Of a DNA stretch of 64,000 nt, positions 44,921-56,900 are shown piece after piece (position 1 is the stretch's first letter; each line of letters starts with the position of its first letter). Origin of the DNA: Mesostigma viride (taxonomy: Eukaryota; Streptophyta; Mesostigmatophyceae; Mesostigmatales; Mesostigmataceae); assembly GCA_009746045.1 (NCBI GenBank), contig RPFO01000597.1, positions 22,620 to 86,619 of the forward strand, given 5' to 3'. The notes beneath the pieces are model-generated. The model made no database searches, was not told the origin of the DNA, and was given only the letters and a program-made list of their open reading frames with translations. The position numbers were made by a program, and so were the translations under genes.

Positions 44921-47900
44921 ATGACGGCAGGGAAAAGGAGTAAGCCGCCTGGCGGTGTCAAGGGAGGGCATGCGCGGCATGGACATGCCAAGCATGCCGG
45001 AGACGGGCCAGGCGACAACAGCAATAATCCTTTCGAGAAATTGTGGAACCGTAGGAAATTCAATATTTTGGGAAAAAAGCAAAAAGGCAGCAACACAAAT
45101 GTATCTATATCAAGGAGCCGTGCAAATGAAAAGGTATGCATTATTATGTTGACTTGAATGGCTCCGCGGCCCTGGCGGCTGACATCGTGTATGTTTTAAA
45201 CTTACCTTTCGCGCCCGCCTTCGGTTTCAGCACGTGACTTTGATAACTCCACGCACGCACATATTTACTTGCCGAAGACGTTAGGCAGCACTAAGCGGTT
45301 CTGATGGCATCGCACAAACAGTCATGGCGATGCACTGCTTGGCGGCTGCACACGGCTAACAGCACAAAGCAAGCAGGCATAGCTCGTCGCCGCACAAGCG
45401 CACCATGGCTTGAGCACGCTTCTTGGACCCTAAGAAGTAAGAACCGTTAAGGCGGATTGGGCTTGCCTTGACTCCGTCACATGCATTGTCTATCTTATTC
45501 TCACTACGCGCGTTTTGGCGGCAGTGGATTCCTGCTCGTTGCGAGACCGGGCGTACCTATAAGTCGATAAGCTTTATGGGGGCATCCGTAAAGGGTTCTA
45601 TCACCCTCGCACCCTGCTATTGCATCCGTGGCCCAGCCATGCGTTGCACCTTGGTATACCCCAAGGATACTGATGGTGATGTCATGGGCATTCGTGGCAT
45701 CTTTCATGGCCATCTCAACTTGTCCTGGTTTGTGGCGTGCGCTGCCAGCTAGTGGGACCTGCCCATGCATCTGGCAGTACATAGTGTGACGCACTTCGCG
45801 CAGCATCTGTGTGCCCCTGAGTTGTCCCCTCCCTCTTTCCCCTCCCGATAAAAGCAAAGCCCGCAAAGGATTCGGCCAGAGAAACCGCCGCTCGCCTGCA
45901 TGCTTGTGCAGGCCAGTACACTCCAGCGCAGTCTAGGTCAGTTTATGGCACTCTCAGCTTATTTTCTGGCTGAGTTGCCGTGCACTCTAGCGGCATGCCT
46001 CGATGGGGCCCAGTGGCATCGTGTACGTTTGTGTACGCAATGCCAGCCTCCAAAACGCTGACCTTTCATGCAAGCAAGGATACTGCAGGGCAATCTTGCC
46101 ACCGAGCCCTTTTTGAGGCCAACCCTTTTTGAAACTACCTCCAAAATGGCCACGCAGTCCAGTTTGGGGATGGCATGGTCATGTTGTTAGGGGCAAGCAA
46201 TGTTTCCCCCCTTTTCTCTGTTTCTTTCCCTTTCCACTTCCGTGGCCCATCTCTTTTTCACCATAAACCCCTTCCTTTTTTCCAAGCCCCGACGTGGACA
46301 GCTCAGTTCTTACATCCGTTTCACCAATTCACCTGGCCACCCTTTTCCACCAAGGAACCTTTTACCTCACCTCCCCCCCCCCCCCCCCCCCCCCTGTGCG
46401 CCACCAATGCCCCCCCCTCCCGCTTGCGCCCCCTTTCCCGTCTGTATCTCCCACCCCCCATTTGCTGCCACCCCGCTCGCCCGCACCCGCAGCGCAAGGG
46501 CACGCTATTGGAGGAGTTCAAGCGGCGCGGCAAAAAGAGCGCCTTCCTCGACCGCCGCTTTGGGGAGGGTGCGGGCGATGACCCGGGCCTGTCGCAGGAC
46601 ACCAAGGCCATCATGCGCTTCCAGCGCGAGCGGCAGGTGGGGTGCTACGTAAACCCTAGACCCTAGGCCTTAAGCTCTAATCTTGAATAGGACATCAAGG
46701 CCATTATGCGCTTCCAGTGCGAGCGACAGGTGTGACGCCACCTAAATCTCTAGCCCTGGACTCTAAACCGAAAGATTGAACTTTAAACACGACACCAAGG
46801 CTATTGTGCATTGCAAGTGGCACGTTGGGTGCTAAAAGCTCACACCAGAATGTTCAAGCTTGAAGCTGTAGCCCTACATCCTGACACCAAAGCCATGGTG
46901 CAGCATGATGCCCAGGTCAGTGCTGGGGATGAATGCGCGGCGCAGGATGGAGCCATGGAGTGGTTGCGTGTCACGCCACGGAGCTGAACTGACAGGCTAG
47001 GGTTTAGGGTTTAGGGGTTAGGGTTTAGGGGTTAGGGGTTAGGGGTTAGGGGTTAGGGGTTAGGGGTTAGGGGTTAGGGGTTAGGGGTTAGGGGTTAGGG
47101 GTTAGGGGTTAGGGGTTAGGGGTTAGGGGTTAGGGGTTAGGGGTTAGGGGTTAGGGGTTAGGGGTTAGGGGTTAGGGGTTAGGGGTTAGGGGTTAGGGGT
47201 TAGGGGTTAGGGGTTAGGGGTTAGGGGTTAGGGGTTAGGGGTTAGGGGTTAGGGGTTAGGGGTTAGGGGTTAGGGGTTAGGGGTTAGGGGTTAGGGGTTA
47301 GGGGTTAGGGGTTAGGGGTTAGGGGTTAGGGGTTAGGGGTTAGGGTTAGGGGTTAGGGGTTAGGGGTTAGGGGTTAGGGGTTAGGGGTTAGGGGTTAGGG
47401 GTTAGGGGTTAGGGGTTAGGGGTTAGGGGTTAGGGGTTAGGGGTTAGGGGTTAGGGGTGAGGGGTGAGGGGTGAGGGGCTAGGGGTGAGGGGTGAGGGGT
47501 GAGGGGTGAGGGGTGAGGGGTGAGGGGTGAGGGGTGAGGGGTGAGGGGTGAGGGGTGAGGGGTGAGGGGTGAGGGGTGAGGGGTGAGGGGTGAGGGGTGA
47601 GGGTGAGGGGTGAGGGGTGAGGGGTGAGGGGTGAGGGGTGAGGGGTGAGGGGTGAGGGGTGAGGGGTGAGGGGTGAGGGGTAAGGGGTTAGGGGTTAGGG
47701 GTTAGGGGTTAGGGGTTAGGGGTTAGGGGTTAGGGGTTAGGGGTTAGGGGAAATTTACTTCTTATGTTTGATTGGCAAAATAGTGCTGTCAGGGGCCAAG
47801 GGGCTGTAGATTTGGATTCAACAAAATTCTATGGAACTGAAATCGGAAGTATACATCTTGGTTGCATCATGTGGCAGGGTGGACACGTCTCCCAGCTACA

Positions 47901-50900
47901 ACTAGCTATAACCGTTGAGTTCGAAACGTGGGTGCTGACGGCTTCGTCACACATATTTAGCGCTAGCAGCTGACCTTGTCCTTGTCGGCTCTAGCCACAT
48001 GCTTGCACCAAGTGAGGGATGGAAGCATCACAGTTCCTTGGCAGTAGCGTGCATGACAACGTGTCCACCCAGCTGTTCGGCGCTACGAAGCATGCACCCA
48101 GCTGTTTGGTGCGCCTCACGTCTGGGATACCCACCAGGACCCTGGCAGGTGCGAAAGTAGGGCTGGAGCGTGTGTAGGCTTGTGGAGGGGTCGGCGTTTC
48201 CATGAATGCCAGCATCCACTCCCTTCGTAGTTCACATGCTTGTTCTACATGCTGGGGATGTCGTGTGCCGGCATGTCACACGACACATGTCTTGGCACGT
48301 GGGGTGTGTGCATGTGTGGCTGCCTCCTTGCAACCATAACAGCCCCCTTTGACGTGATGGCTGGCTCCCTTCTTTTAACCTATTGATGTATGTGGCGGAC
48401 ATTGCAAGTCCGATCACGCGGTGGCCCACTGACATCGCTTGCTGCAATGCCGGGTGCTGGACCATTGCGTCCGCCAGATCCAAATGTCCAAGAAGAGCAA
48501 GTATGCGCTGGCGGGCGCCGAGGAGGGGGACGGTGCGGGCGAGGGGGCGGAGGAGGAGCCGCTCACCCACATGGGGCGCGCGCTCTCCTCGATCGATGAT
48601 TTCCCAGAGGGGTCCGACTGGGGCGGTGCAGGCAGCGATGACGATGATGAAGACGCCCGGCGATGTGAGGGCGCGCTGAAGCTTTCTCCATTGTGTATTC
48701 TCTAATTAACTAGCAGAGAAAACATGGTCGCCGATGCTAAAATCGCTAGTGCAGCGGAGATGTGGCGCCAGCTGTGAGAGATTGCGCGCGTTGTCTTCTG
48801 CCTGGCTGGATTCTCACCCCGGCACGTTGTCTTGGCTGCTGAGCATTTCATGTAATGATTCCCGTCATTGCATGTTGTGTTGGTGGTGAAACCTTCCATT
48901 TCATCGTGGCCGTTTGTTTCTTCTTGGTGGAATCTCGGGAGCGATGAATAATGTTTGCTGTCTTCTCTCCGTGTGGCACATGTGTGGTCACGTGGTCGCG
49001 TCTCTTGGCTATCATGAATTATGGATGTTGTTGTCCAACCCGGAGCGGCAGTGGAGGAGCAATTTGTGCGCGAGTTCAACTTTGGGGGCGGCGCAGAGGG
49101 CTGCGAAGGCCACAGGAGGGAAGACGATGGTGACGAGCCGAATGAGGTGAGGGTTGGTATGTGTGTTGGGAGGTGTTAGTCCAAGGTCTGTGGGGTTATG
49201 TAGGGTTCCATGGGGAGTTGGTTGAAAGGTGGTAGTTGCTTGATTATATTACGTTCCTCGGATGTCCTGGATCCGGGGACACATAAAAGCAAGCTTTAGT
49301 TTCTTGCGAACGAGGAAAAAAAATTCTGACTGCCCAGGAGAATTATTAACCTGTATGGGTTTTATACATTGCAATTAGAGGGGGCTGCTCTGCCTCAGTC
49401 TTCGGAGCTTACGAGAAGTGTACACGGGTGTAAGCGTGCCCAGGAGATTTTGGTGGTTGCCACCTGCGAAGCTATAGGCTGGATGTAAATGCTGGGCTGC
49501 CCCTGGGTGATCTACTTTACGAGCCGCCACCTGTGGCACTAGGAGATCAGCAGACAGGGCTATTAATAGAGTTGCCAGCAGTAAATTTTACATTTGTGAC
49601 CATAATGGTAATGACCCGTACCGGCAAGTATAGAAGCGTAGACAAGGAGCAACTGTAGCCACTTATTTAGCGCTGGTACTGCCTTGCATGCTCTGCATCG
49701 CACTCGTACAAGTATTTCAGATGTACGGATGTTCTCATGCACGTGTGCCCTGGCATGCCTCCCTGTGCTCACCCATGTGCATGTCACGTGTGCGTGGCGA
49801 CTTGTGCATGCTCTGTGGCTGCGCGTTTGCCAGCAGCGTCCCAAGACCAAGAAGGAGGTCATGCAGGAGATCATCGCGAAGAGCAAGATGTACAAGGTAC
49901 GGCCCCGCACCCTGTTCCCTGGTACTCGTTGTTGAAGCTGGGGCACACAACCTGTTTTTGCCATGGGACTGGCTGTGCGAGGTGGGACACACCAACGGGT
50001 CATCCGCTGCAGGATACTCAAGTTGGGGCGCACCAACCTGTTTTTGTGGTGGCTTGGATGCTTGAATAGACGGGCACCTGACACAACGTGGTCTGATGAC
50101 AGACCAGTCACATTTGGTGTGTTCTCGTATGGAAATAGCATATTAAAGAATATATCATGTAATGGTCCTGTTGCTGTGCCATTCTTGTCGCCGCTTCCAT
50201 TCCCGCCTGGTGCGTACCGCCTTTCATGGGAACATGCGATCTGGCTGTTTGGCAATGCTCCTGGCGCCTTGTAGCCAATGGAAAGCCTTGCCCTACCTTG
50301 GCTTCACATGTGTGTAGCACACCTCTGTTGACAAGGATGTCCCTATCGGTGTCTTGTGCGCATTACGTGTCACGTCCATCACTATGTGTGTTTTGTGTGT
50401 AGTGTATTCTGGTAGCCGATGAGACAGCCAGCACAGGCGTGGTATGTCTAGGGTTGGCACCATAATTATCCCATTATACCCACTCTCTACTAGGATAAGG
50501 AAATGAATCGATGTCCACAGCGTGCTGCCTGTCACGTGGGTACCCTTGCGATCGCCCCTTTTCCTGTTTTGCGCTGCGCAGGCGCTGCGTGCGCGGCAGA
50601 AGGAGGAAGGTGAGGAGATGACGCAGAAGCTGGATGACGAGTTTCGCCAGCTGGCGAGCATGGGCAAGCTGGCTCCCGGCAAGAAGGCCGACGGCAAGCC
50701 TGCTGAGGCATCCAAGAAGCCCGCGGTGGTGCATGTGACGACCGCGGCTGGCAAGGTGAGCGCCTGGCAGCTGGTGAAGGCCTGGGGGCCTTGGCGTAAT
50801 GTTGTATGGATTTATACCTACAATGCCTGAATATGGACATGGACTTAAAGGCATGTACTTGTCTGGAAGTATCTATCCGCTCGTATCTCTCCTCTGTGTT

Positions 50901-53900
50901 TCGTGAATAGAAGTTTCACCTTGTGTGCACCGTAATCTTTAAACCGTGTTGTTTGCTTCTTGTTCGCTTCAATACATCCTCCCAACCCCAGCAGCCTTTG
51001 ACGTCACCGCCACCATGGGCCCCGACTTACCACGAACAGCATGTGCGCCTGTGTCCTTGGCGCCTTTAGCAGGAGCCCCACCATGTATAGGCAGTTTTCG
51101 TGCCGCTGTATCGTCCGTTCTTGTGTGGCTATGGGTCCAACCTCAGCCTCCATGCAGAAGCCGGATGCCCCCTAGTTGCCCCCTCACAACGCCATCATGA
51201 TGGGATTTACAACCACACAGCATTTCTTGCTACATTCTTCACTTACCTTTGCATGTCGGATACTCCACACGGCCCTGTTGGATACCTTTCTGCCATGACC
51301 TCACAGGCGGCGTCCATGGGCACTATCCCATCCGCCGCGTCCAAGGTGTCCATCGACGACTTTGACGCGCTGACCCGCTCGCTCATGTTTGAGGCACGGG
51401 GGCACGCGGCGGACCGGCTCAAGCGGCCCGAGGAGATCGCCAAGGAGAACCGCGAGAGGCTGGAAGCGCTCGAGGTGAGGGGCGTTGCCGCTTCCTGTCG
51501 TGTTTTTCTTGTGCGTTCTTGTGTGCTTTCTCTTGTCCTTCCTATTGTGCTTTCTCTTGTTCTTCCTGCTGTGCTTTCTCTTGTCCTTCCTGCTGTGCTT
51601 TTCGTGTGCGTCCGATTGTGCTTTCTCTCCTCCTTCCTGCTGTGCTTTTTCGTGTGCTTTTTCTTGTGCGTCCTGTCGTGTTGCTTGCCTGTCCTGTCCT
51701 GTCCTGTCGTGCTGTTGTATGCGTCCTGTTGCGCTCATTCTTGTGCATCCTTTTGTGCAACCCTTGTGTGCTTCCTGTTCTATGCTTCCTGTTGTGTGCT
51801 TCCTGTTGTGTGCATTTCTTGCGTGTGCGATTCCGTCGTGTGCTTGCTGTTGTGTGCTTCGTGTTGTATGCTTCCTGTTGTGTGCATTTCTTGCGTGTGC
51901 GATTCCGTCGTGTGCTTGCTGTCACTCTATGTTGCATGCTTCTGATGGGGGCAGTATTCGCCTTGCGAAGGCAAATGTGGATGGGAGGGGTATTTTACTA
52001 TTCACTCGTTCAAGCTCATGTCTTGAACTTGTGTTTTTTTATGTATTGAGTTTTAGATGTGGTTTTTCTATGTGATTGGTTGTGCTTGTATATAAGCTTC
52101 ATCCGACAGGAATGCCATTTGATTTCCCTCCCCACATGCATGTGTGGATCTACACGTGTGTGGATTTATAATGCACGTGTGTGTGGATGTACACATGCAC
52201 GTGCACAGTATGCTCACTCGTATGCTGTGCGCGCGTGTTGTGGATGAGTGTCACGCGCGGCAGGCCTGCTAGTCTGCCGGCCTCAAACACCCTTCTCCCC
52301 CCTACCTGATGCCATGCTGTTGCCCCTTCCCTCCCCCAACCTTGAATGCCTTCCTGCTGTCCACCTGTGGACGTGGTTGTCACGGCCCACCAGAGGAAGC
52401 GGCTGAAGCGCATGCGTGGACAGCTGTCGGACGACGAGGAGGGCAGCGAGGACAGCGACGCGGAGGGTGATGGCCGCAAGAAGAAGATGACCTACAGCGA
52501 GCGGCGGCGGCGACAGCTCAAGGCGGAGAGGAAGGAGCGTGCGGGGGGTCTGTCGGGGGATGCACTTGATGATGACTTTGCGCTCGAGGAACCGGGGCAG
52601 GGGCGGGGAGGGCATGATGATGGGGAAGATGATGGCAGTGAGGACGATGACGAGGATGAGGAGGGTGAGGAGGGCGGGAGTGGCGACAGCGGCAGTGAAG
52701 GCGACGAGGAGGAAGAGGACGAGGAAGGGGATGAGAGTGGAGGCAGCGAGTTTGAAGATGATGGTGGGTTTGTCCTGACAAGCATGTGAGCATTGCTAGG
52801 ATAGGGTTCGAGATTCAGTAAAAAATTGACAGGGAAGGGTTTAGCCTGGACATTGTGGCTGAGGCGGGCGATGGTTGCAATAATCTGGTGTTGGGGATTA
52901 TCAGGTCGCACCGCCCTAATGGGGTCTTGCACGGGCACTGCACCCTTGTGTTAGTGTGTGTAGTCACCCATTTGTCGCATAGCAATGTCGCCTGGCCCAC
53001 GCCCCATCCCGCCTGCCTGCCTGCCCGCCCACCCACGTCGCCACGCAGCGACTCATGCATGCACCCGCTTTGCTCACACACGCATGATTTGGGGCAGCCA
53101 CAGTACGTTCTGCCTGTTGGATGCCTGGCGTGGGCTGATGATTATGATTTGCGATAGCGGCTCTGCCTTTGGACTGAAGTCTTATGATTGCGTCGAGTTT
53201 GTGAGTGGCTGCTTGTAGTCTAGCAGAGGGTTTTGCTGCTGATGCCTGGGGCGTTGATGTCTGGGGCTTTGATGTCGTACTGCCTAGGTGATTTTCCGTG
53301 ATGAAATGTCTTGTAAGGAGCATTGGACATGCAAATAAGCCATATAGCTTATTTGACCGTCCTAATGAACATAACATGATGGGGATAGGGCATCCCCCGC
53401 TTCATCCCGATTCCCTTGTCTCTCCACTCGGCTGTTGGTCTCGCTCCGCTGGCACCCTGAATTGTGGTGCAGAGGCGGGCTCCGACCTGGATAATGGCGG
53501 CGGGTCCGAACAAGGCGACGACTCGGATGCCTCGGACTTGCCGTCTGACGAAGACGACGACGAAGAAGAAGAGGGTGATCGAAAGAAGGCTGCCAAGAAA
53601 ACCAAGGGGAAGAAAGAAGGCGGCGCGGCCAAGGGCAAGGGCAAGGACAGGAAGACCCCAGAAGAGAAGGCGGCGGAGGCCGTGCGTCGCAAGGAGGTGG
53701 CTGCGGCGGCGCGGCAGGAGTTGCCCTACACGTTTGCGGCCCCTCAGCAGCTGGGCCAGCTGCTGGCGCACGTCTCGGGCCGCAGCGTGGCGGAGCTGGA
53801 TCTGGTCCTGCAGCGTGTGCGGGCCTGCAACACGATCACTCTGGCGGGGGAGAACCGCAAGAAGATGCAGGTGAGAGGGAATGGGCGCATGAAGCTGCAG

Positions 53901-56900
53901 GTGAGGGGGGGGGGGGGGGGGCAAGAAGAAGTGGGTGGTGAAGGCGAGGAGGGAGTAAGGTCAGGTTGTGTATGATGACAAGATGCGGGGTGGGAAGGAG
54001 GGACAAGAAGATACGGATTCAGCTGGAGAACTGGAAAATGATGAGGTGAGGGGGGGGGGCGGGGGGGGGTCTTGGCAACAAGTGATGGCCTTGGTGGGCG
54101 GGTTGTACTTCCAACCCAGGCCGGTGTCTTTGTAACTAGAGTATCATCTAGTCCGGGCATCCACCCATGCGCTTGGCTTGTGGGATCACGCCCTTATATC
54201 AAATTATATTATTTATTATAGCAGTACCATTTGAAAGTCATCGCATGTCCCTTGGCCTTCCCTCTGCCTATTCCAAACGCAACGACGGACCCACCTTCTA
54301 CAACTCCCCCCCCCCCCCCTTCCCGCGGCAGGTCTTCTACGGCGTGCTGCTGCAGTACTTTGCGGCGGTCGCGGGGGAGTCGCCGCCGCCGCTGGACCGC
54401 CTGCAGGTGGTCGCGCGCCACCTCGCAGGGATGAGCGCGGAGACGCCCCTGTTTGCTGCCGTGTGCGCGAGAGAGAGGCTCAAGCGCATGCGGCTGTCAC
54501 TGCGGCAGCGGCTGTCCTCTCTCGGTGAGTGCGGTGGGCGGCATCTGGCGTGTTGGTCTTATAGTCATGCAATTATTTTCTCATAGTCGCGCAGTGGTGG
54601 GCATGTTTGTACGGCATGGTGCTTGTACGGTTATCGCATCTTACGTGTCTCTTGTTGTGCCTTGCCCAGTCATCGGCCGTCTGGAGGCCAAAGGCCATCT
54701 TTATCGGCTGTGACCGGTGATACTGGCTGGTTTCTACAGTGCAGGGAAAGGGTTCACCACCCCTGGCACGTACCCATGCGTCCCATGGCTGCTCCCGCCT
54801 TCGTTACCCCCCGTCACAAGACGCTGATGCTGCCTGTTATTCTGCCCGTGCCCCTGTTGTGCCCCGTTTGTTCCCTGCCTCACTCCGCCTATATCACAAC
54901 GTACACCAGAGGGTGGCTGTTGGCCAACCGCGCGCCAGCTGCTGCTGCTCAAGCTGTGGGCGCGCATCTTCCCCGTCACGGATGCACGCCACCCGGTGCT
55001 CACGCCCGCGACGCTGCTGCTGGGCCAGTGCCTCGCCGACAGCCCGCTGGTGTGCGGGCGCGATCTGGCGTCGGCACTGTTCCTCTGCAGCCTGCTGCTG
55101 CACGTGAGTGTGGTCAGCGCATGGTTGTGTGGGAGGGGTAAAGGGGGGGGGGGGGGTCGAAGCGAGGGGTATATATCTGTATGCTGGCCCGTGGTGAATG
55201 GTTCTGTAAGGGAGACAATGCTGTTGGCAAAATGGAAACCTGGTAGCCTCCATGATGTAGGCTATGCGTTTTGAATCGGTATCATTCGGAGGTGTGCTTC
55301 GACATCCCTCATGGCCCACACCCTCTGCCAGATGACGGGGCCTGCCGGGCGGCTGTGCCCAGAGCCGCTCGTATTCCTGACTGCGCTTCTCCGGACATGT
55401 GTGCCCCTGTCAACACCAAGTGCGGCGGACAAGGGAACGAGCGGTCCAAGGAAGGTGCAAGGGGCCAAGAAGGGCGCAAAGGGGGGAGCCAGAGCACCCC
55501 GGCAACTTCTGATGGCGACGCCGTCAGGTGCGTGGTGTCGGGATGGGTGAACTATTTACAACTTAATACAGCTTGCTATACTTATGCTAACGTTTCCCAT
55601 TACGTCGGGATGGGTGAAATATGTACAACCTGTTGTACTTACCAACAACGTGATACATGGGCTGAGTGGCCATCAGCACGTCACAGTGGATGCCGCATGG
55701 GTCTCCGTACCATTGAGCGGGGCGGATTAGCAGTAGGGAAACGCAACATGAACCTGGTAGTTGTGCATAGCACAAAAAGCTTGGGATCTATGCACACGCT
55801 GCAGTATGTAGCTCAGCAAGGGAGGTTTCAGCATGACCTCACCTTTCGTCCCAGGAATCGATTCGCAACATCATATCTGCCCTGGTAATGCCATGTGGTG
55901 AAAAATTTTCCCCTGGAACGTGGAAGCAGCAAGCACCTTTTGCGTATTCCCTTAGCTACACTCGTTTCGGCATCCATGTGGAAGTAAATGCTACCATGTT
56001 TTTTTTACGTTTTTTGCAGTCCCCACATTCTTTGGCTGCACAGATGCATGGCAGGGGATCCCATTCCCTGACCCCAGCCATCGTGTCCGCTGTCTTAAAT
56101 AAATGGCACTTCTCTACAATACACTGGGAGATAATATAAACAAATCTAATGTAAACACTTCTCTTCTATACACTAAGACCTAGTATAAACGAATGCCATC
56201 ATTTACCACTGCTCTTTTCTATCCTCCTTTGCGGCGTGATGCCATGCTCAAATACCATTCTTTGTGATCGCTCCCCGTCACCTCATGCTCACTCGCCGCA
56301 CCACTAGGCTAACATCTCCCATGGCTAACATCCCCCATGATCCGGCACCCCAACCAATAGGGGGCAAGGGGAGCCTGGCGTTGCCAAGGACAAGACGGCC
56401 CAGTCCGCCCTGGCTGCGTCCCTGGCCAACGTCCCCCCCCACCAGAGGCAGCTGCTGGGGGGTAGGGCGTGGCTGGCTCTTGACCCCCCTGCGGCTGCCA
56501 GCAGTAGAGCAGAAGGTGACGGAAGCAGCGCGCCGCAGCCCCTCCCGTTTGCCCGGCTGCTGGGTGGGGAGCCGGAGGATCCGATCTTCTCCAGTCAATG
56601 TTTCCGGTGCGTAATTCCGTGTCATGCCTGGGCCGCTGCTGGTGCTTGTTAACTTTGTGCAAAAAATCGAATGTTCTCGCAGGGTGCTTCCTGGTGTCTC
56701 AGCTGTTGGGAGAGCAGCACAAGCTGGCAACTTTGGCATGCGTGCCATGCTTGCCTTCCCCGCCCATCACCCGCATGCCATAAGTTCCCAGCTGCAGAGA
56801 ATGCCTGAGCTGTTGGTCATGGGTTCCAATGACAGCTTCGGTCGGGCAGGCCTGCTGCTCCTGGTGGTGGCCTGTCGCCTGCATGTTGGTCGCTTCATGC

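Noticed and set aside
51100-52075. Cys/Leu-rich open frames in NOP14 intron 7
   Set aside because: They extend from exon 7 into T/C-rich intron repeats past a good GTGAGG donor; homology to NOP14 stops at the donor.
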